Shown here: in pieces, positions 15,678-23,437 of the stretch
Position numbering within the stretch: position 1 is the first letter of the stretch
Layout of the letters: the number at the start of each line of letters is the position of its first letter
Origin: Oscillibacter sp. 1-3
GTDB taxonomy: Bacteria; Bacillota; Clostridia; Oscillospirales; Oscillospiraceae
Assembly: GCF_000403435.2 (NCBI RefSeq)
Contig: NZ_KE159708.1
Coordinates: forward strand, 237,090 to 301,089
DNA: 64,000 nucleotides
Reading direction: 5' to 3'
Position numbers and translations under genes: made by a program
Notes under the pieces: model-generated
Told to the model about the DNA's origin: nothing
Seen by the model: only the letters and a program-made list of their open reading frames with translations
The model's database searches: none

Positions 15678-16287
15678 ATGGACTGCATCAGAAAAGCGGA
15701 TGTAAAAGATTTTTCAAGGTTAGGCCATGCTTGAAAAGAGTCAAAATGCCCAAACGGTGGATCTTGATCCGCCACTCTGCGTTAAATGTTCTTGCCGGGC
15801 GTCAGCCCGCCTGCAAAAATCTGCCTTGATTGGCGAAAAAATCTCTCGCCGTTGGGCATTCCGCCATTTTTCAAACAAGGCCTAGCGGAAATATTGATCT
15901 TTGCCAAGAGAATGAATTACTGAGAAATCTTTCACAATGACAAGATTTCATTCGGCGAAATGCAGGTCTATCCTTTGGCGCAGGATTATATCGCCAATCC
16001 TGAAAAGCTGGAAAATATCTGGGTATATGATGATGAATTTGCGAAGGGAATGCTTCACATAGAGGGTGAAGAGGTGATAGAGCTGTATGTGGACTCTTTC
16101 TTTCAAAATAGGGGCATCGGAGCGAAGCTGATTGAGTTTGGAATTCAGACGTTTCATGTCCTGAAGCTGTTTGTGTTGAAAAAATATCAGTGCAATCAGA
16201 TTTTAACAGCGTCATGGGTTTTCGCTGACACATGAGCGGCAGATAGAAGAAGGAACGGCAGAATATATCGTAAAAATGGAACGATAG
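15678..16287 (+). pseudogene. GNAT acetyltransferase gene broken by an inverted-repeat element
   Basis: GGGAGG (15665-15670) and ATG 15678 open MDCIRKADVKDFSR. The reading resumes after a 160-bp insertion (15723-15882) as AEILIFAKRMNY, then FGEMQVYPLAQDYI, the Gly-rich acetyl-CoA loop FFQNRGIGAKLIEFG and, after frame changes, EEGTAEYIVKMER before TAG 16285. Besides the insertion there is an in-frame TGA after RMNY and indels near the 3' end. It was once a complete ~145-residue N-acetyltransferase. Confidence 0.8.
15723..15882. mobile_element. TA-flanked inverted-repeat element (MITE-like), copy 1
   Basis: 160 bp with terminal inverted repeats GGCCATGCTTGAAAA... / ...TTTTTCAAACAAGGCC and inner arms CCCAAACGG / CCGTTGGGC, flanked by TA (15721-15722, 15883-15884). 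The interior is nearly identical to the copy at 61508-61669. It has no coding capacity of its own. It splits a GNAT gene, so it is mobile or was recently mobilised by a TA-targeting transposase in trans. Confidence 0.85.
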
Positions 16288-16401
16288 CCTTCGTTTGCAT
16301 AGCGGCCGGCGGCTTCCCGAATTTTGTAAGTATTCAATGGTTTTAAGCCCGAGGGCATTGGGAACACGAAAGCGGATTGGGCGCTGCGAAAAGGATGTGT
16401 T

Positions 16402-17760
16402 TTGTTGGAACAGGGCTACGAAAAAATTGGGCAGGAGATCCTCGCCGCCGCCCGGAACGAGCTGTATCTGAACCTGCCCTATCTGGACGCGGCGCTGTGC
16501 GCCCTGACGTTTCAGCCCGGCGGCGGGGTCACGCTGTCCCTGGCCACCGACGGGGAGACGCTGTATTACGACGGAGCCTTTCTGGCGGAGCGGTATCTCC
16601 GGTCCAGGACGGCGGTGAACCGGGCCTATCTCCACACGCTGCTCCACTGTATGCTGCGCCATCTGGGAAAGAAGCGGGGCAGGGTGCCGGAGCTGTGGGA
16701 TCTCAGCTGCGACGCGGCGGTGGAGAGCATCCTGGACGGGCTGGATTACCCCTGTCTTGCGGGAGACGCCGCCCCGCTGCGGCGAAAATTCTATGGGGAG
16801 TGCCGCATGGACATGCCGGTACTCACCGCCGAGGGCATCTACCGCCGCCTGCTGCGGCTGGCCCTGCCGGAGTATGAGCTGGCCCGGCTCCAGCGGGCGT
16901 TTTTGGTGGACGACCACGGGCTGTGGGACATGGAGAAAAAAGACGGCCGGGAACAGAGCCGGCGGCAGGATGAGCGCTGGAAAGACATCTCAGAGAAGAC
17001 CCGCACTGGCATGGAGACTGTGCTGGCGGGGCAGTCCACCGGCGGAGAGGCGGTACTGGAGCAGATCCGTGTGGCCGTCCGGGACGACGCGGATTACCGG
17101 GCCTTTCTGCGGCGGTTTGCCGTGCCCCGGGAGGTCATGGCGGTGGACGGCGACGCCTTTGACTATGGCTTTTACGCCTACGGTCTGCGGCTGTACGGAA
17201 ACCTCCCTCTGGTGGAACCGCTGGAGACCCGGGAGGAGAAGCGGATTGAGGATTTCGTCATCGCTGTGGACACCTCCATGTCCACCTCAGGGGAGCTGGT
17301 GCGGCAGTTTCTGGCCTGCACCTACGCCATTCTGCGCAGCACGGAGACCTTCACCCGGAAGGTGAACATCCGTATTTTGCAGTGCGACGATCAGGTGCGC
17401 GCCGACACGGCGGTTCACGGTCTGGAGGACCTGCGGCGCTACATGGAGCATTTCCAGCTCTCCGGCGGCAGCGCCACGGACTTCCGGCCGGTGTTTGACC
17501 ATGTGGCCCGGCTCCGGCGGGAGGGGGTCTTTACCAGCCTGCGGGGGCTGATCTACTTTACCGACGGCATGGGGATTTATCCCCAGCGGCGGCCGCCCTG
17601 GGAGACGGCCTTTGTGCTGCTGGAGGAGCCGCCCCTGTCCGTGCGGGTGCCGCCCTGGGCCATCCGGCTGGTACTGGACCTGCCGGGGCTGGAGAGAGCT
17701 GTCTCCGCGGCGGCGGAGCTACCTGATATGATAGATCCGGCGGAGCTGCCGGAGCTTTAG
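16402..17760 (+). CDS. DUF2201-type VWA-like protein
   Basis: 452 residues, TTG start at 16402 or 16405 (AAGGA at 16391-16395). The N-terminal part matches the putative metallopeptidase domain of DUF2201, but the usual HExxH reads HTLLH (78-82), lacking the Glu, followed by LSCDAAVE. The C-terminal part is a VWA-like domain with a MIDAS-type DTSMSTSG (about 285-295) and YFTDGMGIYP. Proteins of this family are encoded beside MoxR-type ATPases, as here, and are thought to act with them as a chaperone pair. The target is unknown. Confidence 0.85.
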   Translation: MLEQGYEKIGQEILAAARNELYLNLPYLDAALCALTFQPGGGVTLSLATDGETLYYDGAFLAERYLRSRTAVNRAYLHTLLHCMLRHLGKKRGRVPELWDLSCDAAVESILDGLDYPCLAGDAAPLRRKFYGECRMDMPVLTAEGIYRRLLRLALPEYELARLQRAFLVDDHGLWDMEKKDGREQSRRQDERWKDISEKTRTGMETVLAGQSTGGEAVLEQIRVAVRDDADYRAFLRRFAVPREVMAVDGDAFDYGFYAYGLRLYGNLPLVEPLETREEKRIEDFVIAVDTSMSTSGELVRQFLACTYAILRSTETFTRKVNIRILQCDDQVRADTAVHGLEDLRRYMEHFQLSGGSATDFRPVFDHVARLRREGVFTSLRGLIYFTDGMGIYPQRRPPWETAFVLLEEPPLSVRVPPWAIRLVLDLPGLERAVSAAAELPDMIDPAELPEL

Positions 17761-17907
17761 AATGGTACTCGCCCTGACGGGCGGGGGAGTAAAAACCACC
17801 CCCTGCCCAAAGGGCGGTACACCCCCCGGCCCGAGGCCGGATTCCCCCGTCCCGCGCCCGAGGCGCGAAATCCCCCGTCCCCGCCCGCGGCGGGTCCCAA
17901 AGGAAGG
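17761..17907 (+). promoter_or_regulatory. Array of five GC hairpins before the moxR-like gene
   Basis: Five short stem-loops follow one another: at about 17770-17783, 17803-17817, 17827-17839, 17853-17867 and 17881-17893. They are separated by C-rich spacers such as ATTCCCCCGTCCC and AAATCCCCCGTCCC. The last is followed at once by AAGGAAGG, the SD of the next gene. A similar array stands before aroB on the other strand. It may modulate mRNA stability or translation between the two cistrons. Confidence 0.6.
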
Positions 17908-17916
17908 AACCATACC

Positions 17917-19440
17917 ATGAATATCAAACAAGCCAAGCAGGAGATCACAAACACTCTGAGGGCCTATCTGGCCAAAGATACCCTGGGCAGCTACCTGATT
18001 CCCGCCGTGCGCCAGCGGCCCGTGCTGCTGATGGGCCCGCCGGGCATCGGCAAGACCCAGATCATGGAGCAGATCGCCGCGGAGACCGGCGTGGGCCTGG
18101 TGGCCTACACCATCACCCACCATACCCGCCAGAGCGCCGTGGGCCTGCCCTTCATCGAAAAGCGCACCTACTGCGGGGAGGAGTTCTCCGTCACCGAGTA
18201 CACCATGAGCGAGATTTTGGCCTCGGTTTACCAGCTGATGGAAAAAACCGGCCTGAAAGAGGGCATCCTCTTCCTGGACGAGATCAACTGCGTCTCCGAG
18301 ACTCTGGCCCCCATGATGCTCCAGTTTCTCCAGTGCAAGACCTTCGGCAACCAGCGCCTCCCGGAGGGGTGGCTTATCGCCGCGGCGGGGAACCCGCCGG
18401 AGTACAACCGCTCCGTGCGGGACTTTGACGTGGTGACGCTGGACCGGGTGAAGCGCATCGACGTGACGGAGGACTTTGCCGTCTGGAAGGAGTACGCCCG
18501 GAGGAGGGGCGTCCACGGGGCGGTGGTGTCCTATCTGGACATCAAAAAGGACAACTTCTACCGGGTGGAGACCGGGGCGGACGGGCTGCAGTTCGCCACG
18601 GCCCGGGGCTGGGAGGACCTCAGTGAGCTGATCTGCGCCTATGAGCGGCTGGGCCTTCGGGTGAGCCGGGAGGTGGTGGGGCAGTACATTCAGATGTCCC
18701 GGATTGCCAAGGATTTCGCCAATTACCTGGAGCTCTACTACAAGTACCAGCGGACCTATCACGTGGAGGACATCCTGCGGGGGACCTGGCAGCCCGTCAC
18801 CGTGTCGGAGCTGCGGGCCGCTCCCTTTGACGAGAAGCTGTCGGTTATGGGGCTGGTCCTCTCCCGTCTGGGCGGGGAGGCCCGTAACGCCCGACATCAG
18901 GACGCCCTGACCGCCGCCCTTCACGTTGCCTTGACGGAGTTTCGGGAGAGAATCGCGGAGGAGGAGCCCCAGGCGGCGCTGGCCCGGCTGGTCCGGTGCC
19001 GGCAGGAGACGCTGAAACGGGCCAAAGAGGCGGGGCAGCTGGACCGGGAGACCCGGGACCTGACCCGGCGGGAGATCAGCACGCTGGAGGATTACCGCCA
19101 GAAACTGGCGGAGGAGAACGTCTCTCCGGAGGCGGCCATGGACGCTGTCCGGGAGTGGTTTTCCCGGGAGACGGACCGCCGGACGGCCCTGGGAACGGAG
19201 ACGGGGGCCATGTTTGACAACGCCTTCCGTTTTCTGGAGGAGACCTTCGGCGACAGCCAGGAGCTGGTAATCTTTGTGACGGAGGTCACCGCCGGGTATG
19301 ACACCAGCTGGTTTGTGGAGAATTTCGGCTGTGACGCCTACTTCCGCCACAACCGGGAGCTGCTGTTTGACGACACACGCCATAAAATCAGAGAGGAGAT
19401 CGCCGCCGTCCGGGCGGCGCAGGAGGAAGGATATGACTGA
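17917..19440 (+). CDS. MoxR-type AAA+ ATPase
   Basis: 507 residues. Walker A GPPGIGKT (40-47), Walker B GILFLDEIN (116-124) and a sensor-1 segment IAAAGNPPEYN place it among MoxR-like ATPases. About 200 extra C-terminal residues are charged and helical (RLVRCRQETLKRAKEAGQLDRETRD...) and are not part of the core. SD AAGGAAGG precedes the ATG. Its stop overlaps the start of the NifU-like gene by 8 bp. Together with the VWA-like protein upstream it should form a MoxR/VWA chaperone pair that remodels or activates a client, by analogy with known MoxR systems. Confidence 0.9.
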   Translation: MNIKQAKQEITNTLRAYLAKDTLGSYLIPAVRQRPVLLMGPPGIGKTQIMEQIAAETGVGLVAYTITHHTRQSAVGLPFIEKRTYCGEEFSVTEYTMSEILASVYQLMEKTGLKEGILFLDEINCVSETLAPMMLQFLQCKTFGNQRLPEGWLIAAAGNPPEYNRSVRDFDVVTLDRVKRIDVTEDFAVWKEYARRRGVHGAVVSYLDIKKDNFYRVETGADGLQFATARGWEDLSELICAYERLGLRVSREVVGQYIQMSRIAKDFANYLELYYKYQRTYHVEDILRGTWQPVTVSELRAAPFDEKLSVMGLVLSRLGGEARNARHQDALTAALHVALTEFRERIAEEEPQAALARLVRCRQETLKRAKEAGQLDRETRDLTRREISTLEDYRQKLAEENVSPEAAMDAVREWFSRETDRRTALGTETGAMFDNAFRFLEETFGDSQELVIFVTEVTAGYDTSWFVENFGCDAYFRHNRELLFDDTRHKIREEIAAVRAAQEEGYD

Positions 19441-19726
19441 GGAGCTGAGAAAAATTGAGGCCGTGCTGGACGAAAAGGTCCGGCCCGCCCTGCGGGCCCA
19501 CGGCGGTGAGATCGAGATCGACCGCCTGGAGGACGGGGTGCTGTACGTGAAGCTGCTGGGCCAGTGCGCCGGATGCCCCTCGGCGGACCTGACCAACGAG
19601 ACCATCGTGGAGGCGGAGCTGGTGAAGGCCCTGCCGGAGCTGGTGCGGAGAGCCGCGGTGGTCCAGACCGTCAGCGACGAGCTGTGGGAGCAGGCGAAAA
19701 AGCTCCTGCGGGAGCACCATCTGTGA
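19433..19726 (+). CDS. NifU C-terminal domain-like Fe-S protein
   Basis: 97 residues from ATG 19433 (AGGAGGAAGG upstream), overlapping the ATPase gene by 8 bp. EVLDEKVRPALRAHGG-like start, then GQCAGCPSADLTNETIVEAEL: the CxxC motif is that of the NifU C-terminal/Nfu domain that carries a [4Fe-4S] cluster for transfer to apoproteins. Coupling to MoxR/VWA genes hints that the chaperone pair may act on an Fe-S client, which is inference only. Confidence 0.88.
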   Translation: MTEELRKIEAVLDEKVRPALRAHGGEIEIDRLEDGVLYVKLLGQCAGCPSADLTNETIVEAELVKALPELVRRAAVVQTVSDELWEQAKKLLREHHL

Positions 19727-19753
19727 GAGAGGGGAAACGGAGGGCGGCTGCGC

Positions 19754-20563
19754 GTGGAGCTGTACGGCTTTGAAAAGAGCGACCCCGCGCTGTTTGATCT
19801 GGCCATAGTGCAAAAAGAGGCGGACGGCGGCAGAACGGACAGCGCGCAGATTGACCGGATTCAGGAGCGCCCGGAGGCGGAGTCCCTGATCGTGTCGGGC
19901 TTGGACCAGAAGGCCTTCGAGTATTTGATCCGGCGGTTTGGCAGGCAGTTCAAAACGATCTCGTTCTGGAAGAACAAGCTGGTCTGCGACCTGTCTCCTC
20001 TGAGCGGTTTGCCGGAGCTCCAATATGTCCATTTTTTCTTCAACCAGCGGGCGCCGGACCTGTGGGACATGAGGGACAACGTGTGCCTGCGGGGGCTGAC
20101 TGTCTGCGATTTTACAAAGCTTCATTCCATTGCGCGGGTCGCCTCCGCACCGGCTTTGGAGTATTTCTCCATTGGAGACCGGGTCTGGCCCGGCATGGAG
20201 ATCGAGAGCCTGCGGCCTTTGACCCGCAGCAGTGTGTCCCACTTTGCTTGGTGGGGAAAACGGGTATTGGACCGGGACTATCTTTGTTTGGCGCAGAGCG
20301 GCATTCGGGAGCTGGACCTGCCGGCCGGCGGATTTCGGCTGGAGGAGCTGGCACGGCTCAACGCGAAGATGCCCGGGGTAAGGGGAACGGTCACGCGGCC
20401 TTACAGCGAGAGCACCGTCATCCGGCAGGGAGAGGAGACCACCTGGTATCTCCTGTGCAAGGGGCGGAAACGCCTTTTGAAGGGGCGGGATGAGGAGAAG
20501 CTGAAAGCATATCTGGAGGAGTTTGACCGCCTGGTGAAGCGGTACCGGAGCGAGACCGGATAA
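19754..20563 (+). CDS. Unknown protein, LRR-like
   Basis: 269 residues from a GTG start (GGAGGG 15 bases upstream, so the start is not certain). The middle shows irregular leucine-rich spacing (LSPLSGLPELQYVHFFF, CLRGLTVCDFTKLHSIARVASAPALEYFSIGD), similar to LRR-like proteins found next to other unknown clostridial genes. The end is basic and helical (RKRLLKGRDEEKLKAYLEEFDRLVKRY). No signal peptide. It is last in the run of plus-strand genes with the ATPase and Fe-S protein. Function is not recognised. Confidence 0.7.
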   Translation: MELYGFEKSDPALFDLAIVQKEADGGRTDSAQIDRIQERPEAESLIVSGLDQKAFEYLIRRFGRQFKTISFWKNKLVCDLSPLSGLPELQYVHFFFNQRAPDLWDMRDNVCLRGLTVCDFTKLHSIARVASAPALEYFSIGDRVWPGMEIESLRPLTRSSVSHFAWWGKRVLDRDYLCLAQSGIRELDLPAGGFRLEELARLNAKMPGVRGTVTRPYSESTVIRQGEETTWYLLCKGRKRLLKGRDEEKLKAYLEEFDRLVKRYRSETG

Positions 20564-20569
20564 ATCAGA

Positions 20570-20599
20570 GGACGGCAGGGCCTGCGGGCCCTGCCGTCC
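20570..20599. terminator. Convergent terminator hairpin
   Basis: GGACGGCAGGGCC and GGGCCCTGCCGTCC form a 13-bp GC-rich stem between the gene ending at 20563 and htpG ending at 20612. The T-rich tail is on the plus side (TGTTTTCCGGTTT). Confidence 0.65.
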
Positions 20600-20611
20600 A
20601 TGTTTTCCGGT

Positions 20612-22504
20612 TTATTTCATCAGCTCACAGACCAAATCCGTATATCCGGAGGGGTCCTCCAGGGGCAGGCCCGCGATCAGAAGGGCCTGGCTGTAAAGCA
20701 GCGAGGCGTACTTCTTCGCCTTGTCCGGGTCCGCCTCCACGGCGTTCTCCAGGGCCTGGAAGGCGGGGTGGTCCACGTTCAGCTCCAGGATGCGGTCCGC
20801 CTTGAGCGCGGCGTCGGGCTGGACGGCCTGGAAGTACTTCTCCATCTCAAAGCTCAGCCCCTCCCCTGCGGTGAGGCAGACGGGATGGGATTTCAGCCGG
20901 GCGGAGGCCTTGACCTCCTTGACAGCGTCGCCCAAGGCCTCTTTTACAAAGTCAAAGACAGACTTGTGGGCGGCGGCGGCCTCCTCCGCCTTTTTCTCCG
21001 ACCCCTCGTCGATCTCCTGGTCCAGCACGGAGCGGAATTCCTTGTCCTTGTACGCCCGGAGGGTCTGGGCGCAGAACTCGTCCACCTCCCCGGTGAAGTA
21101 GAGGATCTCTGTGCCGGCGTCCCGCAGGGACTCCGTCTGGGGGAGCCTGTCGATCTTTTCCAGGGTTTCGCCTGCGGCGTAGTAGATATACTTCTGGTCC
21201 TCCTTCATGCGGGAGACATACTCCTCCAGTGTCACCGGCTTCTTTTCTGTGGAGGAGTGGAACAGCAGCAGATCCTGGAGGAGATCCTTGTGCCGGCCGT
21301 ACTCGTTCACCACGCCGTATTTCAGCTGGCGGCCGAAGTTCTTCCAGAACTTCTCGTAGTCCTCCCGGCTGTCCTTCAGCATCTTGGCAAGCTCGCTCTT
21401 GATCTTCTTCTCCAGGTTCCCGGCAATGACCTTCAGCTGCCGGTCGTGCTGGAGGAGTTCCCGGGAGATGTTCAGGGAGAGGTCCGGAGAGTCTACCACG
21501 CCCCGAATGAAGCGAAAGTGGTCCGGCAGCAGGTCGGCGCACTTGTCCATGATGAGCACGCCGTTGGAGTAGAGCTGGAGGCCCTTTTCAAACTCCTTGG
21601 TGTAGTAGTCAAAGGGGGCGGCCCCGGGGACGAACAGCAGCGCCTTGTAGGTCACGGCGCCCTCGGCGGACACAGCGATCACCCGCTGGGGGTCGGCGTA
21701 GTCGTGGAACTTGTCCCGGTAGAACTTGTTGTACTCCTCCGGCTTCACGCTGGACTTGCGCCGCTGCCAGATGGGCACCATGGAGTTCAGGGTGTCCACC
21801 TCTGTGTAGGTCTCGTACTCCGGCTTGTCCTCCGGAGAGCCCTCCTTCTTCCGGGTCTTGCTGACCTCCATGCGGATGGGGAAGCGGATGTAGTCGGAGT
21901 ACTTCCGCACCAGCTCCTGGAGCCGCCAGGACTCCAGAAATTCGCCGTACTTCTCGTCGTCGGTGTCGGGCTTGATGTGCATGATAATGTCGGTGCCCAC
22001 GGTGTCCTTTTCGCACTCGGTAATGGTGTAGCCGTCGGCTCCGGAGGACTGCCACTGATAGGCGGTGCCGCAGCCGTACTTCTTCGTCACCACGGTGATG
22101 CGGTCCGCCGCCATGAAGGCGGAGTAGAAGCCCACGCCGAACTGGCCGATGACTTCGGTGTCCTTGGCGTCGTCGGGCAGGTCCTGCTTGAACTTGTAGG
22201 AGCCGGAGGATGCGATGACGCCCAGGTTGTTCTCCAGGTCCTCCCTGTCCATGCCGATGCCGTTGTCAGAGACCGTCAGCAGGCGGCCCTCCTTGTCCAC
22301 GGTGAGGTCAATCTTGAAGTCCTTGCGGCCAAGGCCCACGCTGTCGTCGGTGAGGGCCAGGTAGCACAGCTTGTCGCAGGCGTCGCTGGCGTTGGAGATG
22401 ATCTCCCGCAGGAAGATCTCCTTGTGGGTGTAGATGGAGTTAATCATCAGATCCAGCAGCCGCTTCGACTCCGCCTTGAATTGCTTCTTTGCCATAAAAT
22501 GCAT
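20612..22504 (-). CDS. htpG: HSP90-family chaperone HtpG
   Basis: 630 residues, the normal length of bacterial HtpG. N-terminal GHKL ATPase motifs are present: FLREIISNASDACDKL, DNGIGMDREDLENNLG and GQFGVGFYSAFM. The middle domain follows, with the C-terminal dimerisation part after ~500. Two ATGs are possible (22504 and 22495). AAGGAAG is 3 bases from the first and 12 from the second, and homologues usually start at the second (MAKKQFKAES). It is a cytosolic ATP-dependent chaperone, transcribed alone. I see no CIRCE element upstream. Confidence 0.95.
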   Translation of the reverse strand: MHFMAKKQFKAESKRLLDLMINSIYTHKEIFLREIISNASDACDKLCYLALTDDSVGLGRKDFKIDLTVDKEGRLLTVSDNGIGMDREDLENNLGVIASSGSYKFKQDLPDDAKDTEVIGQFGVGFYSAFMAADRITVVTKKYGCGTAYQWQSSGADGYTITECEKDTVGTDIIMHIKPDTDDEKYGEFLESWRLQELVRKYSDYIRFPIRMEVSKTRKKEGSPEDKPEYETYTEVDTLNSMVPIWQRRKSSVKPEEYNKFYRDKFHDYADPQRVIAVSAEGAVTYKALLFVPGAAPFDYYTKEFEKGLQLYSNGVLIMDKCADLLPDHFRFIRGVVDSPDLSLNISRELLQHDRQLKVIAGNLEKKIKSELAKMLKDSREDYEKFWKNFGRQLKYGVVNEYGRHKDLLQDLLLFHSSTEKKPVTLEEYVSRMKEDQKYIYYAAGETLEKIDRLPQTESLRDAGTEILYFTGEVDEFCAQTLRAYKDKEFRSVLDQEIDEGSEKKAEEAAAAHKSVFDFVKEALGDAVKEVKASARLKSHPVCLTAGEGLSFEMEKYFQAVQPDAALKADRILELNVDHPAFQALENAVEADPDKAKKYASLLYSQALLIAGLPLEDPSGYTDLVCELMK

Positions 22505-22679
22505 ACACTTCCTTTATTTTTATTTTTTGACAATCAGTAAATATACCATAACAACTTCCAAAAAGAAATGACTATTTTGTAAATTCTGCTGTCAGACGGT
22601 TGTCTATCCCGAAAATTGCGAGTAGAATACTAACGAAAGATATGAAACGGCGGCAGACGCCGGAAAGGGGTTCGGGAAT

Positions 22680-23114
22680 ATGGGCATTTTTCAGGGGGTT
22701 CGGAACGCGATAGCCCGGTTCATGTACGGCCGCAACGGGTGGGACCAGCTGAATCAGGCTCTGGTGATCTTCTATCTGGGCCTGTGGATAGTGGAGCTCG
22801 TCCTGAACGCGGTGCTGAAAAACCGCCTTGTCACCAGCGTTTTCGAGGGGGTGCTCTTTGTCCTGCTGCTCTACATCTTTGGCCGGATGTTCTCCAAGAA
22901 CCTCTATAAGCGCCGGGCGGAGAACCAGAAATGGGTCAGCTTTGCCTGGGGGATCAAAAACCGCCGGAAGAACGCTGCCGCCCGCCGGGCAGATCAGGAG
23001 CACAGATACTTCACCTGCAAGAGCTGCAAGGCCGTCTGCCGGGTGCCGGCGGGAAAGGGGAAGATTGTCATCACCTGTCCCAAATGCGGCGCGCAGATCA
23101 ACGCGAAGACATAG
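22680..23114 (+). CDS. Membrane protein with C-terminal zinc ribbon
   Basis: 144 residues. There are two hydrophobic segments (about 24-42 and 52-68), a basic stretch KNLYKRRAENQKW, and a C-terminal zinc ribbon with Cys pairs CKSCKAVC and CPKCG. The layout (small membrane anchor plus rubredoxin-like ribbon facing the cytoplasm) is common in Firmicutes but of unknown role. It is monocistronic and divergent from htpG; the 175-bp gap between them must hold both promoters. Confidence 0.8.
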   Translation: MGIFQGVRNAIARFMYGRNGWDQLNQALVIFYLGLWIVELVLNAVLKNRLVTSVFEGVLFVLLLYIFGRMFSKNLYKRRAENQKWVSFAWGIKNRRKNAAARRADQEHRYFTCKSCKAVCRVPAGKGKIVITCPKCGAQINAKT

Positions 23115-23125
23115 ACGCATGAAGG

Positions 23126-23154
23126 ACCGGCCCGGGGCAGCGCCCCGGGCCGGT
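23126..23154 (+). terminator. Terminator-like hairpin A after the zinc-ribbon gene
   Basis: ACCGGCCCGGGGC and GCCCCGGGCCGGT form a 13-bp stem with AGC loop 11 bp past the stop codon. A near copy of this hairpin stands at 23388-23416, with a 230-bp repeat between the two. Confidence 0.65.
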
Positions 23155-23387
23155 CAGACTGTCAAAAAACGCTGGAGATTTCGTTAACGGAAAGGAAGGG
23201 TGTGTGCGGGCTGTGCCCGCAGGCACGTTTCGGAGGCCAACCGCCTGTAGGGCGGCTCTTAGGCCGGAGATAACCCAAGAGGGGTTTCCTGCGCCACTGA
23301 AATCATCAGATTTTGAGAACTTTTTGAAGTTCTGAAAATCTACAGCAGGTTGTCGAAAAAGTCCTGTTGGACTTTTTCGACAACCTG
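23155..23387 (+). repeat. ~210-bp structured repeat, copy 1
   Basis: Starting CAGACTGTCAAA, this stretch is ~90% identical to 59059-59280 and contains the same stem-loops (TGCGGGCTGTGCCCGCA; GAGGCCAACCGCC...). It ends in an 18-bp perfect hairpin (AGGTTGTCGAAAAAGTCC, 23348-23365, with its complement at 23370-23387). It sits between two almost identical GC terminator hairpins. No open reading frame is conserved, so it may be a structured RNA or a mobile repeat. Confidence 0.75.
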
Positions 23388-23416
23388 ACCTGCCCGGGGC
23401 AGCGCCCCGGGCAGGT
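23388..23416 (-). terminator. Terminator-like hairpin B after ilvE
   Basis: ACCTGCCCGGGGC and GCCCCGGGCAGGT form a 13-bp stem with an AGC loop. It lies 21 bp beyond the ilvE stop and differs from hairpin A only in the outer base pairs. Confidence 0.6.
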
Positions 23417-23437
23417 GTTGTTTGGTGCGTGCAGTGT

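Noticed and set aside
15590..15775. Small frame starting MADQDPPFG, repeated at 61560
   Set aside because: The shared start comes from the palindromic repeat itself; the frames diverge outside it, so it is not a conserved gene.
17760..17910. CRISPR-like array (repeats with regular spacers) at the mini-hairpins
   Set aside because: Units are short and unequal, each hairpin differs in sequence, spacers are near identical, and no cas gene is present.
20600..22540. 646-codon plus-strand frame opposite htpG
   Set aside because: Antisense shadow of htpG; Val/Leu/Gly-rich composition typical of reversed GC-rich codons and no SD.
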